A DNA stretch of 64,000 nucleotides from Modestobacter marinus. Its GTDB lineage: Bacteria; Actinomycetota; Actinomycetes; Mycobacteriales; Geodermatophilaceae. The DNA lies in contig NZ_JABGCH010000002.1 of assembly GCF_019799945.1 (NCBI RefSeq), positions 1 to 64,000 of the forward strand, in the 5' to 3' direction. Positions 24,156 through 33,182 of the stretch are shown here, piece after piece. The position numbers were made by a program, and so were the translations under genes. Position 1 is the stretch's first letter, and each line of letters starts with the position of its first letter. A model generated the notes under the pieces. That model searched no databases and was not told where the DNA came from. It saw only the letters and a list, made by a program, of their open reading frames with translations.

Positions 24156-25421
24156 GTGCCCGAGCAGTCCGCAGTGACCGTCCTCGCACCGCTCCCGGCC
24201 GGGCACCACGACCGTGCGGCGACCGCCCTGGCGGACCTGGCCGGCCCCGACCGGATGATCCTCCCCTTCGACCGGCTCGCCGGCCTGCACTTCGCCCGGC
24301 TGATGCTGCTGGACGACGCCGTGAGCCCGTCCGGCACCAGGGTCGGGGCCAGCCTGCTCTACACCGCCGACCTCGACGGCTCGGCTGACGCCCACCTCCA
24401 GGCGCTGGCCGACGTCTCCGGGCCGGGCCTGGACCGCGCGTTCTCCTGCTGCACCGACTACCCGACACGGCCGGATACGGCCAGCCGGACGGCGTGGCTA
24501 CGGGCACACCGCGTCCCCGAGGCCGCCTTCTACGTGAACACCGTGGGACGCGGTGTGTCGCAGGTGCGCGCCGAGGCTCGGTTGCGGAAGGGCCTGGAGG
24601 CGTACCTGGACGAACACCGGGACGGTCTCATCGACCTCCCGCCGGCGGAGATCCACGCCGTCCTGCGCCGGCACGCGCTCACCGACCCGGACCTGCGTAT
24701 CGGTGTCGTACCCGCGCGGCGTCCTCCGCTGTGGTGGCGGGCCAGGGAGCTCGTCCACCTGCTGGCGGTCCCCGCGGTCCTCCTGCCGCTGCTCCCGGTC
24801 ATCCTCCTGGCCCTGCCGTTCGTGGCCGTCGCCCTGCTCATCCACGAGTTGCGGGACGTGCCCGGCCGGCAGCGCCCCGACCCGGCCACGGTGGAGCGCC
24901 TCCGGGCGAGTGAGGACCACGTCGCGCACAACCCGTTCGCCGCCGTGGGGTTCCTCAAGCCCGGACCCTTCCGGGCCGCCCTCACCCGGACCGTCCTGTT
25001 CGCCATCAGCTACGCCGTCCGGCACGTGCTCAACCGCGGCAGCCTCGCCGGGGTCAAGACCATCCACTTCGCCCGGTGGGTCTACCTCTCCCCCGATCGG
25101 ATGATCTTCCTCAGCACCTACGACGGCAGCCTCGAAAGCTACATGGACGACTTCATCGACAAGGTCGCCTGGGGTCTCAACGCCATCTTCAGCAACGGCC
25201 TCGGCTACCCCCGGACCATCCTGCTCCTCTGGCGCGGCGCGCGGGACGAGGAGCAGTTCAAGAACCACCTGCGCACCCACCAGGCCCTCAGCCACGTCTG
25301 GTGGTCGGCCTACGAGGACCTCACCGCGCTCAACGTCGGCGCCAACGCCGCGATCCGCCGGGGGTTGGCCCGCCGGACCCTCTCCGACGACGAGGCACGC
25401 GACTGGCTCGCCCTGCTCTGA
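24156..25421 (+). CDS. Membrane-linked protein with ferredoxin-like domains, 421 aa
   Basis: Soluble N-terminal 180 residues look like a duplicated alpha/beta (ferredoxin-like) domain (LPFDRLAGLHFARLMLLDDA). Long hydrophobic helices follow near 195-225 (LLAVPAVLLPLLPVILLALP). The C-terminal domain opens GVKTIHFARWVYLSPDRMIF and contains STYDGSLESYMDDFIDKVAW. That architecture occurs beside DyP and catalase-like genes in other bacteria, but no activity is known to me. GTG 24156 follows GGAGGA; it is 12 bases from the upstream gene. Confidence 0.8.
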   Translation: MPEQSAVTVLAPLPAGHHDRAATALADLAGPDRMILPFDRLAGLHFARLMLLDDAVSPSGTRVGASLLYTADLDGSADAHLQALADVSGPGLDRAFSCCTDYPTRPDTASRTAWLRAHRVPEAAFYVNTVGRGVSQVRAEARLRKGLEAYLDEHRDGLIDLPPAEIHAVLRRHALTDPDLRIGVVPARRPPLWWRARELVHLLAVPAVLLPLLPVILLALPFVAVALLIHELRDVPGRQRPDPATVERLRASEDHVAHNPFAAVGFLKPGPFRAALTRTVLFAISYAVRHVLNRGSLAGVKTIHFARWVYLSPDRMIFLSTYDGSLESYMDDFIDKVAWGLNAIFSNGLGYPRTILLLWRGARDEEQFKNHLRTHQALSHVWWSAYEDLTALNVGANAAIRRGLARRTLSDDEARDWLALL

Positions 25422-25456
25422 CCACCGCAGCACCCGCACATCCGGAGGTGACGGAC

Positions 25457-26965
25457 ATGGCACCGACCCGCAGCGCGGCGCCTCCCCGGGTCGACCGCGG
25501 CGCCCGGAGGCCGGCCCCGCCGGGAGCCGGCCCCGCTCCCCGCAGTGGACGCGGCGTCGACCGGGCCGACGTCCAAGGGATCGTGGGGAGCGGGTACGGG
25601 CGGCTCCCGGAGGCGCTGTTCCTGGGTTTGCGCGTCGACGATTGCGCCGCAGGACGCGCGTTCCTCGCCGGCCTCCTCCGCCTGGTGACCAGCATGGCCG
25701 CCGACCACGGCACCCGGGCCCTCAACGTCGCCCTCAGCCACTGCGGCCTCGCCCAGCTGGAGCTGCCGCAGGCGGCCCTGGACCAGTTCTCGCTCGAGTT
25801 CGCCGGCGGGATGACCACCCCCACCCGCAGCGCCTTCCTGGGAGACGAGGGTGAGCACGCCCCCTCCACCTGGGCGTGGGGCGGCCCCACCAACCCCCGT
25901 GTCGACGTCCTGCTCCTCCTCTACGCGGCGTCCGACCCGGAGCTCCGAGCGCACACCGAGGCGGTCCGCCGACTGGTCCCCGCCGATGGGGTCGAGGAGG
26001 TCGTCACGCTCCCCACCACCACCCTGGCGCAGCGTGACCACCTCGGCTTCGCCGACGGGATCTCGCAACCCTCGGTGGCCGGCCTGCACGGGGAGGGCGC
26101 CGACGGCGACGTGGCCCTGGGCGAGTTCCTCCTCGGGTACCCCAACGCCTACGGCACGCGCACCGGACGCCCCCTCCTGCCCGTGGCGGCGGACCCCGGC
26201 CAGCTGCTGTTCCCCGCCCCCGACGCCGAGACGCCCAGCGTCGATCTCGGGCGCAACGGCACATACCTGGTCGCCCGCACCTTCGCCCTCGACGTCACCG
26301 CCTTCTGGGACCACGCCCACCACTGGGCGGCGCGGACCGGGCTGCCGGCCGAGCAGGTCGCGGCGAAGATGGTGGGACGGTGGCCCAGCGGCACGTCCCT
26401 CACGGTCAGTCCTGACCGCGACGACCGGGCCCATCCGGTGGACAACGCCTTCCGCTACCACCGGGACGGCGACGCGCTCGGCCTCGGGTGCCCGATCGCG
26501 GCGCACGCCCGCCGAGCCAACCCGCGGGACTCGCTGGACCCGCGCCCCGGCTCGGAGGCCTCGGTCCAGGTCAACGACCGGCACCGGCTCCTGCGCCGCG
26601 GCCGGCAGTACGACGTCCTGCCGTGCGACCAGGACGCCGGCAACGGAACGGAGGCGGACGCCGGGCGCGGACTGCACTTCCTCTGCGTGAACGCCAACCT
26701 CAGCCGCCAGTTCGAGTTCGTGCAGCACACCTGGCTGAACAACCCGGCGTTCGCCGGCCTGCAGGACAGCCCGGACCCGATCGCGGGGGCCCACGCCCCG
26801 GACAGCGGGGTGTTCCCCCTGCCGGCCGACCCCGTCCGCCACCGCCTGCTCGACCTGCCCCGGTTCATGCGGGTCCGCGGCGGCGGCTACTTCTTCCTCC
26901 CCGGCGTCCGCGCCCTCCGCTACATCGCCTCCGGCCCCTCGGCCGACAGGGAGGTCCCCCGATGA
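25457..26965 (+). CDS. DyP-type haem peroxidase, 502 aa
   Basis: The GxxDG hallmark is present as GFADGISQPSVAG (near 198-210). The proximal haem His sits in GCPIAAHARRANPRDS (near 349), and the C-terminal HFLCVNANLSRQFEFVQHTW completes the fold. DyP peroxidases oxidise dyes, phenols and lignin-like compounds with peroxide. This is the long form without a Tat signal: the N-terminus is basic and proline-rich (RGARRPAPPGAGPAPRS) but has no twin-arginine hydrophobic segment. ATG 25457 follows GGAGGTG. Confidence 0.92.
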   Translation: MAPTRSAAPPRVDRGARRPAPPGAGPAPRSGRGVDRADVQGIVGSGYGRLPEALFLGLRVDDCAAGRAFLAGLLRLVTSMAADHGTRALNVALSHCGLAQLELPQAALDQFSLEFAGGMTTPTRSAFLGDEGEHAPSTWAWGGPTNPRVDVLLLLYAASDPELRAHTEAVRRLVPADGVEEVVTLPTTTLAQRDHLGFADGISQPSVAGLHGEGADGDVALGEFLLGYPNAYGTRTGRPLLPVAADPGQLLFPAPDAETPSVDLGRNGTYLVARTFALDVTAFWDHAHHWAARTGLPAEQVAAKMVGRWPSGTSLTVSPDRDDRAHPVDNAFRYHRDGDALGLGCPIAAHARRANPRDSLDPRPGSEASVQVNDRHRLLRRGRQYDVLPCDQDAGNGTEADAGRGLHFLCVNANLSRQFEFVQHTWLNNPAFAGLQDSPDPIAGAHAPDSGVFPLPADPVRHRLLDLPRFMRVRGGGYFFLPGVRALRYIASGPSADREVPR

Positions 26966-27369
26966 CGTCGAGCGCCGATCTCGCCCGCGTGCTCCTCGCG
27001 GGCGTCCGCCTGACGATGGGGACGGCGGGCCTGCTCGCCCCCGGTCTCGTCATCCGCCGGCTGGCCATCGACCCGGCCACGCAGCCCGGTATGCGCTACC
27101 CGCTGCGGATGTTCGGCATCCGGACCGTGCTGATCGGCGCTGAGCTGCTCGATGGCAACCCGCGCCGACGGGAGCACGCCGAGCAGCTGGCCCCTGTCGT
27201 CCACGGCAGCGACACGGTCTCGGCGTTCCTCGCCTGGCGCCGGGGCGACCTGCCCCCGCGTGCCGGGGCGATGGCCACCGCCATCTCCGCGGCGAACCTC
27301 GTGCTCTCACTGGTGAACCTGGGCGCGCGACGCCGCCACCCACCCCGCCGCCCGTTCTGTTCCCGCTGA
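26962..27369 (+). CDS. Small membrane protein coupled to DyP, 135 aa
   Basis: The ATG overlaps the DyP stop (ATGA, 26962-26965). Three to four hydrophobic helices (VLLAGVRLTMGTAGLLAPGL, MFGIRTVLIGAELLDGN, MATAISAANLVLSLVNLGA) recall DUF4267-like proteins. Tight coupling suggests membrane recruitment of the peroxidase or an unrelated housekeeping helix bundle. The family assignment is tentative. Confidence 0.8.
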   Translation: MTSSADLARVLLAGVRLTMGTAGLLAPGLVIRRLAIDPATQPGMRYPLRMFGIRTVLIGAELLDGNPRRREHAEQLAPVVHGSDTVSAFLAWRRGDLPPRAGAMATAISAANLVLSLVNLGARRRHPPRRPFCSR

Positions 27370-27436
27370 TCCGCCGGACGGCTCAGGAAGTGTTCGGAGG
27401 TGCACGTGGAAGCACAGGTCCACGGGGAGGCGCGAC

Positions 27437-28810
27437 GTGAGCCAGCCTGACCCCGGGCGACGTGGCGACCCGGCCCCGAAGCGGGTGGGGATGGTGATCG
27501 CCGGTGCCGGTGCCCGGGGGGCGTACGAGGCCGGCGCCCTGTCCGTGATCGTCCCGCGGCTGGCCGCGGCCGGTGCTCGTCCGCGAGTGTTCGTCGGCAC
27601 GAGCGCCGGAGCGATCAACGCCACCGTGCTGGCCGCAGGCGCGCACCTGTCGGCCGACGAGCAGGCTGCGGCGCTCCTCCGGGTGTGGCGCCGGATCGGG
27701 CCGCGCGACGTGTTCGGCCCCCTCCTGGTCTCCACTCCGCGGACGGCCGGGACGTGGCTCGGGCAGCGGCTCGGCATCAGGGGCGTGCGGCTGACCGGCC
27801 TCGTGGACACCACGCCGTTGTCCCGCACCGCCGACGCGGCCGTCGACTGGGAGCAGCTGCGCACCAACGTCGAGCGCGGGGACTGCCAGGCGCTGGCCGT
27901 CGTCGCCACGTCCGGACGCACCGGCCGCACGGTGGTGTTCAGCGACCTGGCGCCCGGCTCGACACTGCCGCCGGCCGACGAGGACCGGGCGCTGGACTAC
28001 GTCGCCGCCTCGGTCGGCAGCGCGCACGTGCGGGCCTCGGCGGCCATCCCGGTCGTCTTCCCCCCGGTTCAGGTCACGGAACCGCCCGAGGGGACCGGCT
28101 GGTACCTCGACGGCGGGGTCCGTCTCAACGCCCCGCTCAAGCCGGCCCTCGACCTCGGCTGCGACGCCGTGGTGGTAGCTGCGACCCACCCGGACAACCA
28201 CGCCGTCGACCCCCGCACGGCCCAGGCCCCGCACGACCGGCCCGACGTCGACGACGCGCTCGTCATGCTGCTCGACGCCGCCTTCGTCGACCGCATGGTC
28301 GAGGACCTGCGGACGCTGACCAAGGTCAACGAACTCGTGGCCGCCGGCGGCGCACGCAGGCGCACCGGGCGGCCGATGTCCGTGGTGCCGTACCTCTTCG
28401 CCGGTCCACCGGAACGGGCCACCCTCAGCCGGCTGGCCGCCGACGTGTACCGGGACCACTTCACGGGGCTGCGGGGCGCGCTGCGCAGCCTGCTCGAGCC
28501 CGACCTCCCGCTGCTGGCCCAGCTCCTCGGAGGGGACGGGCCCCGCCGCGGGGACGTGCTGAGCTACCTGCTCTTCGATCCCGAGTTCATCGCCCGGGCG
28601 ATCGCGCTCGGGCAGGAGCACGCCACCGCGCTGTTCGCGGCCGCCCCGGGGACGCGCGTGCCGTGGCGCACCGAGCCGGGGGCGCCACCGACGACCCCGG
28701 CACCTCCCGGCGGTCACGGCACGGGCGCCGGCAGCGGGGACGAGGGTCCCGTCCCGCAGCCGCGACCGGCACGGTCCGGCGCATCGACACTCCCCGGAGG
28801 TGGCACGTGA
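27437..28810 (+). CDS. Patatin-like phospholipase, 457 aa
   Basis: The oxyanion loop GAGARGAYEAGALS, nucleophile motif GTSAGAINATVL (Ser near 56) and catalytic Asp in YLDGGVRLNAPLKP (near 225) are intact, so a Ser-Asp dyad acyl hydrolase is expected. The tail beyond about 400 is proline/glycine-rich linker. Patatins free fatty acids from membrane lipids, which would supply substrate to the downstream alpha-dioxygenase-like peroxidase. That pathway link is my inference. GTG 27437 follows GGGGAGG. Confidence 0.92.
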   Translation: MSQPDPGRRGDPAPKRVGMVIAGAGARGAYEAGALSVIVPRLAAAGARPRVFVGTSAGAINATVLAAGAHLSADEQAAALLRVWRRIGPRDVFGPLLVSTPRTAGTWLGQRLGIRGVRLTGLVDTTPLSRTADAAVDWEQLRTNVERGDCQALAVVATSGRTGRTVVFSDLAPGSTLPPADEDRALDYVAASVGSAHVRASAAIPVVFPPVQVTEPPEGTGWYLDGGVRLNAPLKPALDLGCDAVVVAATHPDNHAVDPRTAQAPHDRPDVDDALVMLLDAAFVDRMVEDLRTLTKVNELVAAGGARRRTGRPMSVVPYLFAGPPERATLSRLAADVYRDHFTGLRGALRSLLEPDLPLLAQLLGGDGPRRGDVLSYLLFDPEFIARAIALGQEHATALFAAAPGTRVPWRTEPGAPPTTPAPPGGHGTGAGSGDEGPVPQPRPARSGASTLPGGGT

Positions 28811-29033
28811 AGGCTCGCTCTCGCCGGCTCCAGGCGACACGCTCCCCATCGGCTCGGTCGACGCCGTCACCGGCCTGTCGGACGTCCTCGACCGGGTCCG
28901 TGACGGGACCGCGGTGCGGGCGGAACAGACCGGCAGCCCCGGCGTCGCAAACCAGGACCCGCTGTCCCGTATCAGCGGGCTGGCCGCGCAGCTCTGCCAG
29001 GAGCCGGCTCGGTTCGGCCCGCTGGACGAGTGA
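28800..29033 (+). CDS. Small protein between patatin and haem peroxidase, 77 aa
   Basis: A frame overlapping the patatin stop by 11 bases gives MAREGSLSPAPGDTLPIGSV and then a helical stretch (GLSDVLDRVRDGTAVRAEQT, DPLSRISGLAAQLCQEPARF). GTG 28800 is directly preceded by GGAG, too close for an ideal ribosome site, so the start is uncertain. No family is recognised. Its amphipathic helices and operon position suggest an accessory peptide. Confidence 0.55.
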   Translation: MAREGSLSPAPGDTLPIGSVDAVTGLSDVLDRVRDGTAVRAEQTGSPGVANQDPLSRISGLAAQLCQEPARFGPLDE

Positions 29034-29081
29034 GACACCACGGCACCGCACGAGGCAACGCGCACGCCCGAGGAGGCACCC

Positions 29082-30986
29082 ATGACCAAGGCGTCCACGA
29101 CCGAGCTGCCCAGGCGCAAGCTCGCCGGCCACGGGGCACCCCGGAAGACGGTGCGGCCCGGCGCCGCCCCGTCCGGGAACGGCTACCGGCCGGGCTTGCC
29201 GTGGCGGGTGTACCGCGCGGTGGCCCAGGCACTGGATCGGGTGGTCGGCTGGGACCGACTGCCCGTGCCCTTGGGGCTGGCGGTGCTCGCCGGCCTCCGT
29301 GACGCGCTGCGCCGGCACAACCTGCACGACGCCGGCGCGCTGCCGACCACGCAGTCCCCGGCCGTACCGCCGTTCGACCCGCAGGTCCTGACCTCGCGCA
29401 CCGTGGACGGCAGCTACAACGACCTCGCCGTTCCGTCCGCGGGGATGGCCGGCTCACGGTTCGGGCGCAACGTGCCGCTCGTCGCGGCCGGCCGGCCCTC
29501 ACCGGCCGAGGTCGTCGAGCCCAGCCCCCGCGAGGTGAGCCGGCAGCTGATGACCCGAGACGAGCTCATCCCCGCGACGTCGGTCAACGCGCTCGTCGCC
29601 CCGTGGCTGCAGTGGATGATCCGTGACTGGTTCAGCCACGGGAAGAGCCCCACCGAGGACCCGTGGCGGGTCGAGTTGGCCGACGACGACCCGTGGCCCG
29701 AGCGGCCCATGCTGATCATGCGCAGCCCCGAGGACCCGACCCGCCCGGACACCTCGTCGCCGCGGACGTCGGTCAACACCTGCACCCACTGGTGGGACGC
29801 CTCGCAGATCTACGGCGTCACCGCCGAGCAGCAGCGGGAGGCCCGGGCCTTCGAGGGCGGCAAGCTGCGCGTCGAGGCCAACGGGATGCTGCCGACACCG
29901 AGGAGCAACCACCCCACGCTCGAGGAACCGGGGTTCTGGCTCGGCCTGGTACCACTGCAGACCCTCTTCACCCGCGAGCACAACGCCGTCTGCGACATGC
30001 TGGCCGACGAGTTCCCCACGTGGGGTGACGAGGAGCTCTTCCAGCGCGCCCGGCTCGTGGTCGCTGCGCTGACCGCCAAGATCCACACCGTCGAGTGGAC
30101 CCCCGCGGTCATCAGCCACCCCACCACGGTCACCGCGCTGCGGGCGAACTGGTGGGGCCTGGCCGGAGAGCGCCTCAGCACGGTGTTCGGCCGGCTCAGC
30201 GACAGCGAGCTGGTCAACGGGATCCCGGGGTCGCCGACACGGGACTACGGCGTCCCCTACTCCCTGACCGAGGAGTTCACCGCCGTCTACCGGATGCACC
30301 CGCTCATGCCGGACCTGTTCGACCTGCGCTCGCACGAGGACGACCGGCGGTACCGGACGGAGCCCTACAGCCTGCGCGAGCTGGCCGGCCCCGGGTCCCT
30401 GGCTCTGCTGGACACCGTGCCGGTGGCCGACCTCCTGTACTCCTTCGGCACGGAGCACCCCGGGGTGGTGACCCTGCACAACTTCCCGAGGTCCCTGCAG
30501 GAGTTCGTCCGGCCGGACGGGAAGATCATGGACCTCGCCGCCGTCGACATCCTGCGCCACCGCGAGCTCGGCGTCCCCCGCTACTGCGAGTTCCGGCGAC
30601 TGCTGCGGCTGCGGGCGCCCGCCGACTTCGAGGAGCTGACCGGGGGCGATCCCGACCTCGCGCGGCAGATGTCGCAGCTCTACGGCGGGGACGTCGAGAA
30701 GGTCGACCTCATGGTCGGGCTGTTCGCCGAGCGCCTGCCCGAGGGCTTCGCGTTCAGCGACACCGCGTTCCGGATCTTCATCCTCATGGCGTCGCGCCGG
30801 CTCAACAGCGACCGGTTCCTGGCCGAGGACTTCACGCCGGCGGTCTACACGGTGCCCGGCCTGCGCTGGCTCGCGGACAACACCATGGCCTCGGTGATCC
30901 AGCGGCACTATCCGCAACTGCGACCGGCGATGCGCTCGGCGCCCAACGCCTTCCTGCCGTGGCAGCGTCCCGGCGTCCGGAGCTGA
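29082..30986 (+). CDS. Animal-type haem peroxidase, alpha-dioxygenase-like, 634 aa
   Basis: Family motifs appear in order: NTCTHWWDASQIYGVTAEQQ (distal His region), TLFTREHNAVCDML (near 295), AKIHTVEWTPAVISHPTTVT with proximal-His character (near 335), EEFTAVYRMHPLMPD (near 404) and RYCEFRRLLRLRAP. This spacing matches plant and bacterial fatty-acid alpha-dioxygenases and related linoleate oxygenases. The likely reaction is peroxidation of a fatty acid. There is no secretion signal. ATG 29082 follows GAGGAGG. A decayed second copy of its C-terminus lies at 50205-50465. Confidence 0.92.
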   Translation: MTKASTTELPRRKLAGHGAPRKTVRPGAAPSGNGYRPGLPWRVYRAVAQALDRVVGWDRLPVPLGLAVLAGLRDALRRHNLHDAGALPTTQSPAVPPFDPQVLTSRTVDGSYNDLAVPSAGMAGSRFGRNVPLVAAGRPSPAEVVEPSPREVSRQLMTRDELIPATSVNALVAPWLQWMIRDWFSHGKSPTEDPWRVELADDDPWPERPMLIMRSPEDPTRPDTSSPRTSVNTCTHWWDASQIYGVTAEQQREARAFEGGKLRVEANGMLPTPRSNHPTLEEPGFWLGLVPLQTLFTREHNAVCDMLADEFPTWGDEELFQRARLVVAALTAKIHTVEWTPAVISHPTTVTALRANWWGLAGERLSTVFGRLSDSELVNGIPGSPTRDYGVPYSLTEEFTAVYRMHPLMPDLFDLRSHEDDRRYRTEPYSLRELAGPGSLALLDTVPVADLLYSFGTEHPGVVTLHNFPRSLQEFVRPDGKIMDLAAVDILRHRELGVPRYCEFRRLLRLRAPADFEELTGGDPDLARQMSQLYGGDVEKVDLMVGLFAERLPEGFAFSDTAFRIFILMASRRLNSDRFLAEDFTPAVYTVPGLRWLADNTMASVIQRHYPQLRPAMRSAPNAFLPWQRPGVRS

Positions 30987-30999
30987 GGAGGACACGACC

Positions 31000-31959
31000 A
31001 TGGTGACGACCGGGGTGGACGACAGGGTCCGGGAGATCCGAGAGCGGTGGGACGCGAGCGAGGAGCAGCGCGCGGACGCCCGGGCGGCGATCGACCGGCG
31101 GGACCTGAGTCTGGCCAACAGCCCGGCGGACCTCCAGGAGCGCGAGGACCGGCTGCGGCGGCGGCACCTGCGGCTGGAGGGCATCGTCGAACAGGACGAC
31201 TCCGTCTGGCTGAGCTTCTTCGACTGCGGGCTCCGGGCGGCCCGCTCGGTCGGTCGGGTCGTCGAGGCGCCGCGGCGCCAGCCGGCCGTGCCCATCGGCA
31301 CGGGTTCGCTGGTCACCGACCGCCTCCTGCTGACCAACCACCACGTCATCCGGACGCCGGACGAGGCCACCGGGATGGCCGTGGAGTTCGCCTACGAGTA
31401 CGACGAGGACGGCGAACCGCGCAAGGAGGACCGGTGGCCGCTGGCCCCGGGCGACTTCTTCGTCACCGACCCCGACCTGGACTACACCCTCGTCGCGGTT
31501 GCCCTGCGGGACGGCCGGCCGCCCGGCGAGACGCACGGCTGCATCGCGCTCATCGGACAGACAGGAAAGGCCGTCATCGGCGAGGTGCTCAACGTGATCC
31601 ACCATCCCGCAGGCGAGCGCAAACGGGTCAGCCTCCGGTTCAACCGCATGGTCGCCGAGGACGACCTCTGGCTGCGCTACGAGAGCGACACCCGGGCGGG
31701 CTCGTCGGGCGCGCCGGTCTTCAACGACCAGTGGGAGATGGTCGCGCTGCACCATGGCGGGGTCTCCTCGACCGACGACGAGGGCTTCGAGCTGACCCGC
31801 GACGGACGGCGCTGGACACCCGACATGGGTGAGGACGCGGTGGCCTACGTCGGCAACGAGGGGGCCCGGGTCAGCCGGATCGTCCGCAGCCTCCGCGGCG
31901 CCGACGTCCCACCGGAGCAGCGCCGCCTGCTGATCCCGGTCCTCGGTGAGGAGCAGTGA
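31000..31959 (+). CDS. Trypsin-like serine protease, 319 aa
   Basis: A helical N-terminus (about 1-75) precedes a trypsin-like domain with His in LLLTNHHVIRTP (near 112), Asp in DPDLDYTLVAVALRDG (near 160) and Ser in TRAGSSGAPVFNDQWEMVAL (near 236). The triad is complete. There is no signal peptide or zymogen cleavage site, so an intracellular or effector role is likelier than digestion. It starts 13 bases after the haem peroxidase; the same pairing (haem peroxidase then trypsin-fold gene) recurs at 50.2-52.5 kb. Confidence 0.9.
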   Translation: MVTTGVDDRVREIRERWDASEEQRADARAAIDRRDLSLANSPADLQEREDRLRRRHLRLEGIVEQDDSVWLSFFDCGLRAARSVGRVVEAPRRQPAVPIGTGSLVTDRLLLTNHHVIRTPDEATGMAVEFAYEYDEDGEPRKEDRWPLAPGDFFVTDPDLDYTLVAVALRDGRPPGETHGCIALIGQTGKAVIGEVLNVIHHPAGERKRVSLRFNRMVAEDDLWLRYESDTRAGSSGAPVFNDQWEMVALHHGGVSSTDDEGFELTRDGRRWTPDMGEDAVAYVGNEGARVSRIVRSLRGADVPPEQRRLLIPVLGEEQ

Positions 31960-31960
31960 G

Positions 31961-32887
31961 ATGGCCGCACCCACGCTGGTCTTCCTCCACGGTCGCGGAC
32001 AGGAGTTCAAGAAGCCAGATCAACTGCTCCGCAAGTGGTTGGCGGCCCTGAACGCCGGGCTCACCGCGGCCGGCGCCGACCCGCTGTCCGCCGACCGCGT
32101 GGTCCTGCCGTTCTACGGCAACGTCCTGTACCAGGTCACCGCGGCGTCGGCGGGCAGAGCCCTCAAGCTGGAGTCGACGCGGCCGACGGACGAACCGGCG
32201 CCGTTCTCCCCCGCTACTGCGCCCGAGACCGGCGCGCTCGAGCGTGAGCTGCTCGTCGACATGGCTCGGGCTGCCGGTATGGCGGTCCCCGACCCGGACG
32301 AGCCGCCACCGCCGGTCGGGCGGACGGGGGGTGGGGGGCGGCTGCGCGAGGAGGGCTTTCGCGACCGGATCCTCTCCTGGGGCCCGGCGCGCGAGATCCT
32401 CGTCTCGCTCGCCAAGCGGTCGCGGGTCGATCAGCTGGTGATCACCGCGCACCTGCGCGACGTGGCCATCTACCTCAGCGATGGCCGGGAGGAGGTCCTC
32501 GAGGTGGTCCGGAAGGCCGTTCCCGCGGAGGGGCCGCTGCTGCTCGTCTCGCACAGCTTGGGCACGGTGGTGGCCCGGGACCTGCTGCACGACGACGACG
32601 TCCGCGAGCGGACGACCCTGTGGGTGACGATGGGGTCACCGCTGGGTCTCGAGGCGGTGCAGAAGAACCTGATCGACCCGAGCCACAGGCACCCCGGGGT
32701 CGAGTGGCTGACCGCCTACGACGTCAACGACGTGGTCGCCCTCGGGCACCCCCTGGTGAAGTCCTGGGGGGCGCCGCTCACGGACCTCGAGGTGGAGAAC
32801 GACACCGACCCCCACGCGGTCTCGCGCTACCTGGCGCACGGGGATGTCGCCGGCCCCATCGGGATCGCGGCGGCCCGCTCCCACTGA
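31961..32887 (+). CDS. Alpha/beta hydrolase, lipase/esterase-like, 308 aa
   Basis: PTLVFLHGRGQEF gives the first strand and oxyanion loop. LLVSHSLGTVVARDLL carries the nucleophile Ser near residue 197 (SHSLG in place of the usual GHSLG). Late His candidates lie in SRYLAHGDVAGPIG. An insert around 80-140 is proline/glycine-rich. ATG 31961 follows GTGAGGAG. Last gene of the long operon from box 9; it probably acts on lipid or ester substrates. Confidence 0.85.
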   Translation: MAAPTLVFLHGRGQEFKKPDQLLRKWLAALNAGLTAAGADPLSADRVVLPFYGNVLYQVTAASAGRALKLESTRPTDEPAPFSPATAPETGALERELLVDMARAAGMAVPDPDEPPPPVGRTGGGGRLREEGFRDRILSWGPAREILVSLAKRSRVDQLVITAHLRDVAIYLSDGREEVLEVVRKAVPAEGPLLLVSHSLGTVVARDLLHDDDVRERTTLWVTMGSPLGLEAVQKNLIDPSHRHPGVEWLTAYDVNDVVALGHPLVKSWGAPLTDLEVENDTDPHAVSRYLAHGDVAGPIGIAAARSH

Positions 32888-33018
32888 CGCAGCCCCCGCT
32901 GCCTGCTCGGGATGGGCTCCCGCAGGCGCCTGCGCCGTCCGGGACCGCGAACCCCACTCCCGCGGCCCGGGAGCTACTCGCCTCGTGCACTCCGGACGGA
33001 AGCGCGAAGACCTGGCTG

Positions 33019-33052
33019 CTGGATCCGGACCTCGTCTGGATCCGGACCTCGT
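33019..33052. repeat. 17-base perfect tandem duplication
   Basis: CTGGATCCGGACCTCGT occurs twice back to back (33019-33035, 33036-33052) in the 295-base gap between two convergent genes. It probably arose by slippage; no gene is seen in the gap. Confidence 0.8.
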
Positions 33053-33182
33053 GCTGCCGCCACTGGACTCAGCAGCGGATCGGGCCACCGGGGAGGGAGG
33101 GACGAGTCGGTCTGTGCGCCGGCGGCGCAGGGGGCCGGTGAGCTGGCGATGCTGCTGGGTCAGCGGCCGAGCGTCGTCGTCC

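Noticed and set aside
27383-29119. A 578-codon minus-strand frame opposite the patatin gene
   Set aside because: Its composition is that of a shadow (Arg, Gly, Pro, Val rich, no motif), and the plus strand carries patatin catalytic motifs and good ribosome sites.
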